DNA of 64,000 nt from Lathyrus oleraceus (Eukaryota > Streptophyta > Magnoliopsida > Fabales > Fabaceae): the NCBI RefSeq assembly GCF_024323335.1, contig NC_066579.1, positions 236,085,475-236,149,474 on the forward strand. The letters are read 5' to 3'. Positions 10,691 through 20,898 of the stretch are shown one piece after another. Position numbers and translations under genes: made by a program. Each line of letters opens with the position of its first letter. Position 1 is the first letter of the stretch. The notes beneath the pieces were generated by a model. That model searched no databases. It saw only the letters and a program-made list of their open reading frames with translations, and had not been told where the DNA came from.

Positions 10691-11711
10691 ACTGTTATGG
10701 CCTCTGGCCTTGTTTGCCTGGAGTTGTACAAAGTATCGGATTTGACTGGCCTTTAACTAATCCACGCCGAAGCTTCCACAACACCATACAAAATCAATAT
10801 AATTCCAAAAACGCATATCATATTTCGTCTAAGTGAGTTATAGAGATAATTTGTTTGTTACCTACGGTAAAAGGATAAGTAAAATATTGGAGCAGAGGGA
10901 CCACAAGGTTGAAAGAGAAACTCCATACTATGAAAATTTCGAATCCACTCCCGTGGTCCCCATTTGTTCGCGCCTATAAGAAGACGCAAACCCTAATTTG
11001 GAGGCACAACTACTGTTCAAAAATGAGAATAACCCTAGTGTCGCACCCCAAAATTTGGCTTTGGCTTTGTTGACCACATCTTGATTAATCTCGTTGTCTC
11101 GTATTCATCTCAATTTCTTAAACTTCGCGTGACAACTGGTTTGATTAGGTTTTGTGTGTTTTCGTTGCTTACCGTGTTGTATTTCGTTGTTTTAGCAAAA
11201 CCTGGCCGATATCGTTGCCTCGTATTTATCTCGCTTATCTCTTTTGTGCGTGGCATCGCTTCGATTAGGTTTTGTGCGTTTTTATCTATTTAATTGTTTG
11301 TTTGTCGGTATTTTGACTGTATTTCGAATATATTAGAGTTTTCGTATTGTCCGATTATTTGTGATTGTGTTTGTCAGCGTTTTCGTGATGTCGTGTTGAT
11401 TTTCTTATTGCCTAGGGTTGTTTATTTAATTACGTGTTGTGCCGTGTGATTTAATCGAGTCTGTTTGAGTCGTGTTGTTGATTTTACTGGTTTACCGGTT
11501 TACTGGTTTATTGGTTTTATCAATTTGTCTGTTTTGCTGTGCAAATTGTCATCGTTTTTTATCGCGTTCGTGTCGCTCGATTTTATCGTATTTTAATCGT
11601 GTGCCGTTAATATTATTTGTGCTTAATATTAATTGTGTTTAGTTGTTAATTAGTTTATTTAATTAGGATTAATATTATATTAGTTTATTATTATTATTAT
11701 TATATAATATA

Positions 11712-12020
11712 TAAATATATATTATTAATTTATGTTAGATATTTTTTAGGTTTCTTATTGTTTAAGTAATCTAAATATATATTATTAATTTATGTTAGAT
11801 ATTTTTTAGGTTTCTTATTGTTTAAGTAATCTAAATATATATTATTAATTTATGTTAGATATTTTTTAGGTTTCTTATTGTTTAAGTAATCTAAATATGT
11901 ATTATTAATTTATGTTAGATATTTTTTATGTTTCTTATTGTTTAAGTAATCTAAATATATATTATTAATTTATGTTAGATATTTTTTAGGTTTCTTATTG
12001 TTTAAGTAATCTAAATATAT
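11712..12020 (+). repeat. 60-bp tandem repeat in the 5' LTR of B, five copies
   Basis: The unit contains ATTATTAATTTATGTTAGAT and TTTCTTATTGTTTAAG. The period is exactly 60 bp and the copies are nearly identical. The 3' LTR has six copies (about 24170-24530), so copy number changed after or during insertion. Confidence 0.92.
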
Positions 12021-12032
12021 ATATATATAGAT

Positions 12033-12381
12033 GTGGTTAGTAAGAAGAAGGAGAAAAAGAGGTGGATCAGTAAGGAAAGAAACAGAGAATTGAAAAGAAA
12101 TATTTTTCCAAAAGCATTACCGTATTTCATTTCTTCTTCATTTTCGGTAACCCAAAATCGTCCCGATTATTCACCGAAACACAAAACCGATTTCATATCT
12201 TTGAAGTTCGTTGAGTCCGGGTCACAAATATCCAAGGTTCATTTCATTCCGGCGTCGTTTCACCGATCAAAAGCGACGTTGAAGTCAGGTACTCACGAAG
12301 GCAGCCAGCACTGCGTCGGTGACGGTTTCCAGCTTTCGGTCGATCATTTGGACGATCAGAAGTTCATCCTCTTCACACAAG
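12033..12381 (+). other. Candidate transcribed leader exon inside the LTR of B, ending at a splice donor
   Basis: It follows a TATATATATA stretch and ends at CACAAG|GTAATATTC (GT at 12382). The stretch is non-repetitive and stays open in one frame in both LTR copies (12033 and 24556), but I see no known domain. LTRs of A (GT at 26257), C (42717) and J (57484) also show good donor sites a few hundred bases or less downstream of promoter-like or exon-like sequence. A candidate acceptor, TTCGTTTCAG, lies near 13050. Confidence 0.4.
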
Positions 12382-12457
12382 GTAATATTCTTCACTTATC
12401 TCTGAAATCGGCAAAGTTCCGACTTGCCGACATGTGTTTTAATATATTATTTATCTA

Positions 12458-12853
<396 letters not shown>

Positions 12854-13862
12854 CTTTTGTTTACTAAATATTGTTTATCTTTTATTATTATTTTGCATAT
12901 ATGTTTTATTTAAATGTTAGTTAAATTAATTATTTGTTTAAATGTTTATTTTAATTAAATGTTTATTTATATCAAATGTTTATTTTGTCTAAAGTAAATG
13001 TTTATATTGTTTTTTTTATATTTGTTTGTTGTTACTAACCGTTTCGTTTCAGTTTCAGCTCGATTAACTCCACTAACTATTCGTAATACTAACTATTCAT
13101 AGCTAACTGTGTTGTAATAATTTACTTTCTCGCATTTTTTATGTTCTGTATTGTGTGTTTAATCGTATTGTTCACTTTTTATGTTAAAAAATCGAAAAAT
13201 CCAAAAAAGAGAAACCCGATGCGATTCCAACGGTCGCCGTTTAGGAAACCCTTTTCACACACTCACAAGCTTACTCTTGGGCTTCCTTATAATGAGCCCA
13301 TTTATTTATTGTTTCAGGGTTTAGGCTCATTCAAATCCTTTGCCAGCTTTGGCTTTTCAGTTTAAAAACATTTTCAAAAGGACGTGTCAGTCTCGAAGCC
13401 TCCCGCCTAGGTCGAGCAAGAGATGGCAAGACACGCCAATCTAAAATCAACAAAACAGACTTTCCCCTTTTCTTTTGGGAGAACTACGTGGATTCTGATT
13501 TCTCCATTGCGCCTTGGAGATACGTAGGCATGAAGTCTACGACTTTATCGAGTCCAAAAACAATAAAATCAAGTTCTTTTCTCATCTCCCCAATCAAACG
13601 ATCAAAGCGAAAAAAGCAAAGCATTCACATAAACATAAGCAAAAAGGTTCCTGTGGAGTACCACAGATGTAGAGGGTGCTAATACCTTCCCTTTGCATAA
13701 CCAACCCCCGAACCCGTAACTCTAAAGGGATTTATCGTTATTTTTCCCTTCCTCTTTTTGGATAAAATAAAAGACGGTGGCGACTCTTGCATTTAAAATA
13801 TTTTTCAAACGGGTTAAGTTCAATCAATACTTAATCTCGTGAAAAATCCCGCCGCGACAGAA

Positions 13863-13881
13863 TGGCGACTCTGCTGGGGAC
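13863..13881 (+). other. Primer binding site, tRNA-Arg type (element B)
   Basis: TGGCGACTCTGCTGGGGAC lies three bases after the LTR end at 13859. It is complementary to the 3' end of a plant tRNA-Arg (...GCAGAGTCGCCA). Ogre elements are known to use tRNA-Arg. Confidence 0.9.
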
Positions 13882-14589
13882 ATACCTGTTTAAACTTATT
13901 TGAGGGTTTAGCCTATCTTTGCTTGTTTATATGTTTGCTTTGTGAATATTTGCTAAATTGTATTGTTTGTAATGTTTGTTATTTTGGGTTTTGGGGGATA
14001 CTTGTGATAAATCCTATACCCGGATTTGGGGCACATTTGAGATAGGATGGATGATAATTCAGGTTGACTTGATAGGAGACAATCCTTACCAAGTCGACTT
14101 GAGCCTTTGTCCGCTTGGTGGAGGCCTCTTTGAGGGTGATAGTGCTAAAACAAGTCATTTGTGAGGCATTGTTGCTTTCGACGGGCCCGTGAAGCCAATG
14201 ACCTTAGTTTACCTTTACCCCATCTTGGCCTTACTTAGGATATGACGCGGTGACCACTTCGGACCAAAAGTCTGGTTTGGTTGATACGTGATATCACACT
14301 CAAGCGAGATTCTTTTGAGAATAATATTGGAAAGCGAGCAGTTGCTTAACCCGGTATTATCCGAAGAAGGATCCATAACCTTGGGAACTTTTAGAACCCA
14401 TTTGGCAGGTGAACCTTAGAACTTATCTTGGGGCTTTGTCCTAAACTCCATGCTGGTGATGAACTTTGAGCCTTGTATTGTTTGACCATGTTTGTGTTTG
14501 TTGCATTCATGCATGACATGCATTCATTCCCATCATTTCAACCTTTTTCCAAGGAACTTAAAGTGAGGATTGCAAATATTGCAGGAAAC
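13882..14589 (+). other. Untranslated leader of element B
   Basis: There is no convincing gene here. Blocks are shared with the leader of element G (47484-48098, - strand) although the LTRs differ. Examples are GTGGAGGCC near 14119, the stretch around 14277-14400 that includes GGGAACTTTTAGAACC, and CTCCATGCTGGTGA near 14447. Such conservation in a leader would fit packaging or translation signals. Confidence 0.55.
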
Positions 14590-16092
14590 ATGGATTTTGG
14601 ACGGAGAAGTGTGAAAAAGTACAATCTCATCAATCCAAAGATAGATGAACTAAAGAAACTGGTTTCTTCGATCGTAGATCCTATTGGTTTCAGAGACAGA
14701 TATGGGGCACTTATATCTTTATTGACACTTAGGATGGAAGAAGGGTTATTGCAGACATTAGTACAGTTCTATGATCCAGTCTATCACTGTTTCACATTCC
14801 CAGACTATCAACTCATGCCTACATTGGAAGAGTATGCCCAATTGCTTCACATCCCAGTTGCTGATACAGTACCTTTCTCTGGTTCAGAAAAGTTACCCGA
14901 GCACAGTTCTCTTGCAAAAGTGTTGTACATGAAGAAGTCAGAATTCAAGAATAACTTCACCACCAAAGGAGGACTTCCAGGTTTCACTGCCAAGTTCTTA
15001 ATGGGGAAGGTTTCTTATTTTGCCAGTCAAGGTTGTGATATTATTGTGGAGCATCTGTTCGCCTTGTTGATCTACGGTTTGTTACTATTTCCTAATATTG
15101 AAGGTTTTGTGGATTCATATGCTATACGCATCTTCCTAAGTGGTAATCCTGTTCCAACTTTGCTCGGAGACACCTATCATTCCATCCATTACCGTACTTT
15201 GAAAGGAGGAGGAACCATAGTCTGCTGTATACCGTTACTCTACAAATGGTTTGTCTCTCATCTTCCTAAGTCAGCTACTTTTTGGGATCGCAAGTCAGGA
15301 CTTCAGTGGTCACAGAGGATTATGTCTCTTACCTAGTCAGATATTGCAGGGTATAGTAGAGTTTTAGACGATGTGAAGATCATTGATAGTTGCGGGGAGT
15401 TCCCCAATGTGCCCCTCATGGGCACAAAGGGAATCATTTCTTATAATCCAGTACTTGCTAGGAGACAACTCGGTTACCCTATGAAGGACAAGCCTCCTAA
15501 CATTCTTTTAGAAGGTATTTTCTTGAGGGATAACGAGGAGGACCCTACCATGAAAGAGAGAGTAGTAAGAGCTTGGCATCGTGTTTGTCGCAAAGGGAGA
15601 CTTGAATTGGGTAAGAAAGATTGTACCTCCTATGAGCCGTACCTCCAGTGGATCAGAGCCAGAGCTATACAGTTGAAAATGCCATACCCACATCATGATC
15701 CTATCAAACCCGCTCCGTTGAAGACCCCCTACCTTCCGCTAGATGACAAAGAAGAACTCCAAGCCACCTTGGAGAGGGTCAAGAAAGAGAGAGACGCTTG
15801 GAAGGATAAGGCCCAGGTGCTCGAAATGGAAAATGAAGAACTTCAGAGATAGTTAAAAGAGCAGAGTGGAGAAGATCGTGCAGGTAAACGTCCAAGGGTG
15901 CAAGAGGATTTATTTTCCTCAGGCACAACAGATTACTCCCAGATTCCACAGTCCTCAGGTGCATGGAAAGGTCTTGTAGACAGTTTGGTGAAAGAGAAAG
16001 CTTTTATGCAGAAGGCCTATGAAGAAAGAATTGAGAGACTTGAAGGACAACTCCTACTTGTTTATGCTCGTCCTGATGACACATGTCTTTAA
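14590..16092 (+). pseudogene. ORF1 of element B (DUF7745-like, plant mobile-domain-related protein)
   Basis: The start ATG at 14590 gives MDFGRRSVKKYN, and the frame runs 500 codons to 16092. It is interrupted by TAG at 15334-15336 (codon 249) and TAG at 15850-15852 (codon 421); both fit CAG to TAG changes. Conserved strings include LVQFYDPVYHCFTFPDYQL, LLIYGLLLFPNI, NPVPTLLGDTY and GGGTIVCCIPLLYKW. The last third is rich in Lys, Glu and Arg and probably forms a coiled coil. ORF1 upstream of gag is a known Ogre trait of unknown function. The relative in this window is at 45874-47483 on the other strand. Confidence 0.8.
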
Positions 16093-16328
16093 ATGGTTTT
16101 CTTGGTTGTATTTTGGGTTGATAACTTTGTTTTGTTATCAAAAATGTTTGCAATTCTATCCTTTCCTTCACTTAGAGTTCCTTGGAAAATCATTCATTTT
16201 GCATATCCATGCATCACGTGCATACAGGGTGTCTGTCTTGGTCCAGTCTTCTAACAGTTGCTTCCCGCCAGCAGATCCATTTCAAGCTGACGCATAATTA
16301 CAACACAAGAGCCAACTACAAAAGAAGA

Positions 16329-17012
16329 ATGGAGATAACAGATAACGAGAACCGAGAATTGAAAGCTCAGGTTGACCGCCTTTCTGCTATGGTCGAGACA
16401 TTGATAGCAAACCAAGCAGCCCAAGCTGGTCAACTTCAAACAGCACAAGCTCAGGTTGCCGAAGCATAAGATGCACAGATCCAGGCGCAAGCACAGGCAG
16501 CAGAGATGCGCAACCAAATGTTAACCGCCCGTCTACAAGCAGAGGAAGCCCAGGCTAGGGCTCAAGTTCATAATTCAGGACAGACTTCGGCACAGAATCA
16601 ACCTCAAATTCAGAATCAGACAACAGCAGCACCCGTCACTACAGTCATCGCTTCAGAAATCAACGTTGTCCCAGTCACTTCTGTTACCATCACAGCATCC
16701 CGTCCTTGGGAAATACCCAGGGATCTTAATCAAGATAGATATCAACAAGAGTTCGTTCCACCAAATGCTCCTGTCTTCACTAATGTGCCTCCCGTTGTTC
16801 ACTATACTCCTCACCTAGGAGAACCTGTCTATCACGGCCCTACCCCAAGTGAGGATCCTGGTCTCAATGATAGAATGGATGAATTCCAGGATCAGTTTGC
16901 GGAATTACAAAAAGAGATAAAAGCTCTTCGAGGGAAAGACGGAATGGCGACTCGAGTAGTTATGAAGAACTGGACCGCAGTTGACATCCCACATTGTGTC
17001 CACATATCAAAG
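16329..17012 (+). pseudogene. gag-pro remnant of element B, capsid core and protease deleted
   Basis: It starts MEITDNENRELKAQVDRL, a coiled-coil N-terminus rich in Gln and Ala, and is broken by TAA at 16467-16469 (CAA to TAA fits). It continues through RPWEIPRDLNQDRY to MDEFQDQFAELQKEIKALRG. There, near 16940, it joins directly to the very end of gag-pro (MKNWTAVDIP). The capsid core, zinc-knuckle-like motif, aspartic protease and G-patch seen in A, D or E are absent, yet the frame is kept across the deletion. The tail stop TAA overlaps the splice donor at 17012. Confidence 0.78.
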
Positions 17013-17253
17013 TAATTAAGCTTTTCAGTTTTCAAAAACCTTCCGCTTTAGCCCAAAGCGCGAAGCATTAATTTTGTAAAATGGGCACTTTTGTCAAAAA
17101 CGTACTATCCATGAAAAAGATCTTTTGTGTTCCTATACACTTGTGTCCTTTTATCTTTTCAGCTTTTTCGAAAAATGGTAACACAAAAAAACCTTAAAAA
17201 GAACACATTTTTGCATGGCATGGTCAGTCCTCTAAAAACAATTGTTTGTACAG
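17012..17253 (+). other. Predicted Ogre intron of element B
   Basis: The donor is TCAAA|GTAATTAAG and the acceptor TTTGTACAG at 17253; length 242 bp. Removal deletes the gag-pro stop and joins to an open frame in the same phase as in element A. Position and phase agree with the known Ogre intron. Confidence 0.78.
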
Positions 17254-17719
17254 GTTACTTAAACCCGTTGAACACAATGACATCATGCCCTCTCCCAACT
17301 TTGAACATTCTGTATTCGAAGCTGAAGAGGAAGAGTGGGATGAGATTCCAGAAGAGGTCGCCCGCCAGTTTGAAAATGAAGAAGACACTATTCAGCCATA
17401 CAAGGTGCCTTTGGAAACAGTCAACTTGGGTTCGGAAGAAAATGTGAAAGAAGTCAAAATTGGAGCATTGTTATCCCCACAGGTCAAGGAGCAATTGATC
17501 AGCCTATTGAAAGAGTATGTAGATGTGTTTGCTTGGTCTTATCAAGATATGCCTGGTCTCGACACTGACATCGTAGAGCACAAGCTACCTTTGAAGCCAG
17601 AATGTCCACCGGTCAAACAGAAATTAAGAAGAACACATCCAGATATGGCCGTCAAAATTAAAGAAGAAGTTCTGAAGCAAATAGATGCTGGTTTTCTTGC
17701 CACTTCAGTGTATCCATAG
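17254..17719 (+). pseudogene. N-terminal linker of pol in element B, ended by TAG
   Basis: An acidic stretch (EAEEEEWDEIPEEVARQFENEE) leads into a block normally just before RT: EYVDVFAWSYQDMPGLDTD and PECPPVKQKLRRTHPDM. The frame is continuous with the RT frame except for TAG at 17717-17719, where other family members have glutamine. Element A has TAA at the same codon (1898-1900). Confidence 0.75.
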
Positions 17720-17734
17720 TGGATAGCAAATATT

Positions 17735-20713
17735 GTGCCAGTTCCTAAGAAGGACGGGAAGGTACGAATGTGTGTCGACTATCGTGACTTAAATAGAGCA
17801 AGCCCAAAGGACGATTTCCCCCTGCCTCACATTGACATGTTGGTAGACAATACAGCAAAGTTTGACATATTCTCCTTCATGGACGGATTCTCCGGGTATA
17901 ACCAGATCAAAATGGCTCCCGAAGACATGGAAAAAACTACCTTCATAACACCATGGGGAACATTCTGTTATCAAGTGATGCCGTTTGGGTTGAAGAACGC
18001 AGGTGCTACTTACCAGCGAGCCATGACAACGCTCTTTCACAACATGATGCACAAAGAGATTGAGGTTTATGTGGATGACATGATCGCGAAGTCTCGTTCA
18101 GAAGAAGGTCACTTAGTAGATCTATTGAAGCTGTTTCAACGATTGAGGAAGTTCCGTCTCCGCCTCAATCCGAACAAATGCACATTTGGCGTCAGGTCAG
18201 GTAAACTCTTGGGCTTCATTGTCGGCCAAAAAGGCATTGAAGTTGATCCAGATAAAGTAAAAGCTATCCAAGAGATGCCCGCACCAAAAACAGAAAGGCA
18301 AGTGAGAGGTTTTCTAGGACGATTGAATTACATATCCCGGTTTATTTCTCACATGACTGCCACTTGTGAACCTATCTTCAAATTGCTGAGAAAGAGTCAG
18401 AATTGTGTTTGGACAGAGGATTGTCAGAAAGCATTTGACAGTATCAAAGAGTACCTCATGGAGCCTCATATCTTGTTACCACCTGTTGCTGGAAGACCGT
18501 TGGTTATGTATTTGACAGTGCTTGAGAATTCTATGGGCTGTATTCTGGGTCAACAAGACGAAACTGGAAAGAAAGAGCATGCCATTTACTACTTAAGCAA
18601 GAAATTTACTGACTGTGAATCACGATACTCCTTACTCGAGAAGACATGTTGTGCATTGGCTTGGGCTGCTAAGAGATTGAGGCAGTATATGTTAAGTCAC
18701 ACCACTTGGTTGATATCCAAAATGGATCCAATCAAGTACATTTTTGAGAAGCCTGCACTCACTGGTAAGATTGCAAGATGGCAGATGCTGTTATCAGAAT
18801 ACGACATTGAGTATCATACCCAGAAAGCTATCAAGAGTAGTGTGTTGGCTGAGTACCTTGCTCACCAACCCGTTGAAGATCACGATGATAATGAGGATGA
18901 GTTTCCTGATGAAGATTTCATGTTCCTAAAATCCAGAGATTGTAAAGAGCCACTTCCTGAAGAAGGGCCTGAACCAGATTCTCAATGGGGTTTAGTATTT
19001 GATGGAGCTTCCAACGTTTATGGACATGGAGTAGGTGCAGTCATTATCACTCCAGAAGGTTCTCATATTCCTTTCACGGCAAGAATTTTCTTTGAATGTA
19101 CAAACAACATTGCTGAATATGAAGCCTGTATCATGGGTCTTGAAGAAGCCATTGACCTCCGCATCAAAAATCTTACTGTTTATGGTGACTCAGCGTTAGT
19201 TATCAATCAGATCAAAGGAGAATGGGAAACATGCCACCCTGGCTTGATCCCATACAAAGACTATGCAAGAAGATTGTTGACTTTCTTCACCAAGGTTGAA
19301 TTGCATCACATTCCTCGGGATGAGAATCATATGGCGGATGCTCTAGCTACGTTGTCTTCAATGTATCAAGTGGGTTTTCCAAACGAAGTACCCAGAATTG
19401 TGATCAAGCGACTTGATAGACCAGCTCATGTGTTTACAGCTGAGGCCAGTTTTGATGATAAACCATGGTACCACGATATCAAGCATTTCCTTCAGACTCA
19501 GGAGTATCCTCTTGGAGCAACAGAAAAAGATAAAAAGACTTTGAGAAGATTGTCAGGCAGTTTCTTCCTTAATCAGAATGTGCTCTATAAGAGGAATTAT
19601 GACATGGTCTTACTCAGATGTGTTGACAAAAAGGAAGCAGAAATGTTGATGAAAGAAGTTCACGAAGGGTCCTTTGGTACTCATGCAAACGGCTACTCTA
19701 TGTCAAGAAAGATGTTGAGAGCTGGTTACTACTGGTTGACCATGGAATCAGATTGCTGCAAATTTGTAAAGAAGTGTCACAAATGTCAGATCTACGCTGA
19801 TAAGGTTCATGTACCACCAACCTTTTTGAATGTGATTTCTGCTCCTTGGCCATTCTCAATGTGGGGCATTGACATGATCGGTATGATTGAACCCAAAGCT
19901 TCCAACGGACACCGTTTCATTCTCGTGGCAATTGATTACTTCACCAAATGGGTGGAAGCAGCTTCGTATGCAAAGGTGACAAAGCAAGTGGTGGTCAGAT
20001 TCATCAAAAATAATCTCATTTGCCGATATGGCATTCCAAACAAGATCATCACTGACAATGGCTCCAATCTGAACAACAAAATGATGGATGAATTATGTGA
20101 AAGTTTCAGGATCGAGCATCACAACTCTTCTCCTTACCGTCCCAAGATGAATGGGGCAGTTGAAGCTGCAAATAAGAATATCAAGAAGATCATTCAAAAG
20201 ATGGTTGTTACCTACAAAGATTGGCATGAAATGCTGCCTTTTGCACTACACGGATATAGAACATCAGTCCGTACTTCAACTGGGGCAACCCCATTTTCAC
20301 TTGTATACGGTATGGAAGTTGTGTTACCAATAGAGGTTGAAATTCCATCAATGAGGATACTAATGGAAACTCAGTTGTCAGAGGCTGAATGGTGTCAAAG
20401 CAGATACGATCAGTTGAATTTGATTGAAGAAAAAAGAATGACTGCCTTGTGCCATGGACAGTTATATCAAAAGAGAATGAAGCAGGCATTTGATAGGAAG
20501 GTTAAGCCGAGAGAATTCAAAGAGGGTGACCTTGTGCTCAAGAAGATGATACTATTTCACAATGATTCTAGGGGCAAGTGGACTCCTAACTATGAAGGAC
20601 CCTATGTTGTCAAGAAAGCCTTCTCAGGCGGTGCTTTAATTCTTACAAACATGGATGGTGAAGAGCTTCCACGTCCCGTGAATACAGATGCAGTCAAGAA
20701 ATACTTCGCCTAA
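17735..20713 (+). CDS. pol of element B: RT, degenerate RNase H, archaeal-type RNase H, integrase
   Basis: This is 992 uninterrupted codons. Reverse transcriptase covers residues 1-180, with catalytic D50 (FSFMDGFSGYNQ), MPFG at 82-85 and YVDD at 112-115. The first RNase H (about 255-375) has lost its usual TDAS catalytic motif; the sequence there is LVMYLTVLENSMG. The second, archaeal-type RNase H (about 418-545) keeps D423, E461, D485 and D535. Integrase has the HHCC site (H643, H650, C681, C684) and D713, D774 and E810, an exact D,D35E spacing. A GKWTPNYEGPYVV block near the C-terminus is typical of Ogre/Tat integrases. Translation would need a spliced transcript and passage of the TAG at 17717. 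The annotated Met lies inside the first RT motif and is unlikely to be the natural start. Confidence 0.92.
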   Translation: MPVPKKDGKVRMCVDYRDLNRASPKDDFPLPHIDMLVDNTAKFDIFSFMDGFSGYNQIKMAPEDMEKTTFITPWGTFCYQVMPFGLKNAGATYQRAMTTLFHNMMHKEIEVYVDDMIAKSRSEEGHLVDLLKLFQRLRKFRLRLNPNKCTFGVRSGKLLGFIVGQKGIEVDPDKVKAIQEMPAPKTERQVRGFLGRLNYISRFISHMTATCEPIFKLLRKSQNCVWTEDCQKAFDSIKEYLMEPHILLPPVAGRPLVMYLTVLENSMGCILGQQDETGKKEHAIYYLSKKFTDCESRYSLLEKTCCALAWAAKRLRQYMLSHTTWLISKMDPIKYIFEKPALTGKIARWQMLLSEYDIEYHTQKAIKSSVLAEYLAHQPVEDHDDNEDEFPDEDFMFLKSRDCKEPLPEEGPEPDSQWGLVFDGASNVYGHGVGAVIITPEGSHIPFTARIFFECTNNIAEYEACIMGLEEAIDLRIKNLTVYGDSALVINQIKGEWETCHPGLIPYKDYARRLLTFFTKVELHHIPRDENHMADALATLSSMYQVGFPNEVPRIVIKRLDRPAHVFTAEASFDDKPWYHDIKHFLQTQEYPLGATEKDKKTLRRLSGSFFLNQNVLYKRNYDMVLLRCVDKKEAEMLMKEVHEGSFGTHANGYSMSRKMLRAGYYWLTMESDCCKFVKKCHKCQIYADKVHVPPTFLNVISAPWPFSMWGIDMIGMIEPKASNGHRFILVAIDYFTKWVEAASYAKVTKQVVVRFIKNNLICRYGIPNKIITDNGSNLNNKMMDELCESFRIEHHNSSPYRPKMNGAVEAANKNIKKIIQKMVVTYKDWHEMLPFALHGYRTSVRTSTGATPFSLVYGMEVVLPIEVEIPSMRILMETQLSEAEWCQSRYDQLNLIEEKRMTALCHGQLYQKRMKQAFDRKVKPREFKEGDLVLKKMILFHNDSRGKWTPNYEGPYVVKKAFSGGALILTNMDGEELPRPVNTDAVKKYFA

Positions 20714-20733
20714 AAAATGAAAAAAACAGCTCG

Positions 20734-20898
20734 CTAAGTTGAAAACCCGAAAGGGCGGCTTAGGCAAAAATGAGCGTCTCGGTGGACTGAAAACCTAAAA
20801 GGGCGGTCCAAGCAGAAATTAGAGACATAAAAAACAAAGAGAATATTATCCCGGTAGATTGAAAACCCGAAAGGGCAATCTAGGCAAAAGTTAGGGAT
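20734..20898 (+). other. Three nested GAAA-type hairpins after pol (element B)
   Basis: Units: 20734-20763 (CTAAGTTG/CGGCTTAG, loop CCC-GAAA-GGG), 20783-20810 (TGGACTG/CGGTCCA, loop CCT-AAAA-GGG) and 20855-20882 (TAGATTG/CAATCTA, loop CCC-GAAA-GGG). The second and third are enclosed by outer pairs GTCTC (20776-20780)/GAGAC (20822-20826) and ATCCC (20848-20852)/GGGAT (20894-20898). Relative to element A, TGGATTG/CAATCCA becomes TAGATTG/CAATCTA, and GTCCC/GGGAC becomes ATCCC/GGGAT or GTCTC/GAGAC. These are paired substitutions. Confidence 0.82.

Larger units (their letters stand above)
7561..11038 (+). repeat. 3' LTR of element A, first segment
   Basis: It begins TGTCATACCCTGATTTTGG right after the polypurine tract. 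The LTR is split by element B at the CCTAG site and resumes at 26161, giving about 6.1 kb in total, as expected for Ogre. 7561-8337 is noncoding U3-like sequence with no recognised feature. 8338-10690 carries gene fragments listed separately. 9926-10270 and 10691-11033 show nothing recognisable. The stretch before the split (10950-11033) has the look of a transcribed leader. Confidence 0.85.

Noticed and set aside
8230..10900. Helitron or Pack-MULE boundaries around the gene fragments
   Set aside because: I looked for 5'-TC and hairpin-CTRR ends, long terminal inverted repeats and 9-bp duplications, and saw none that were convincing.
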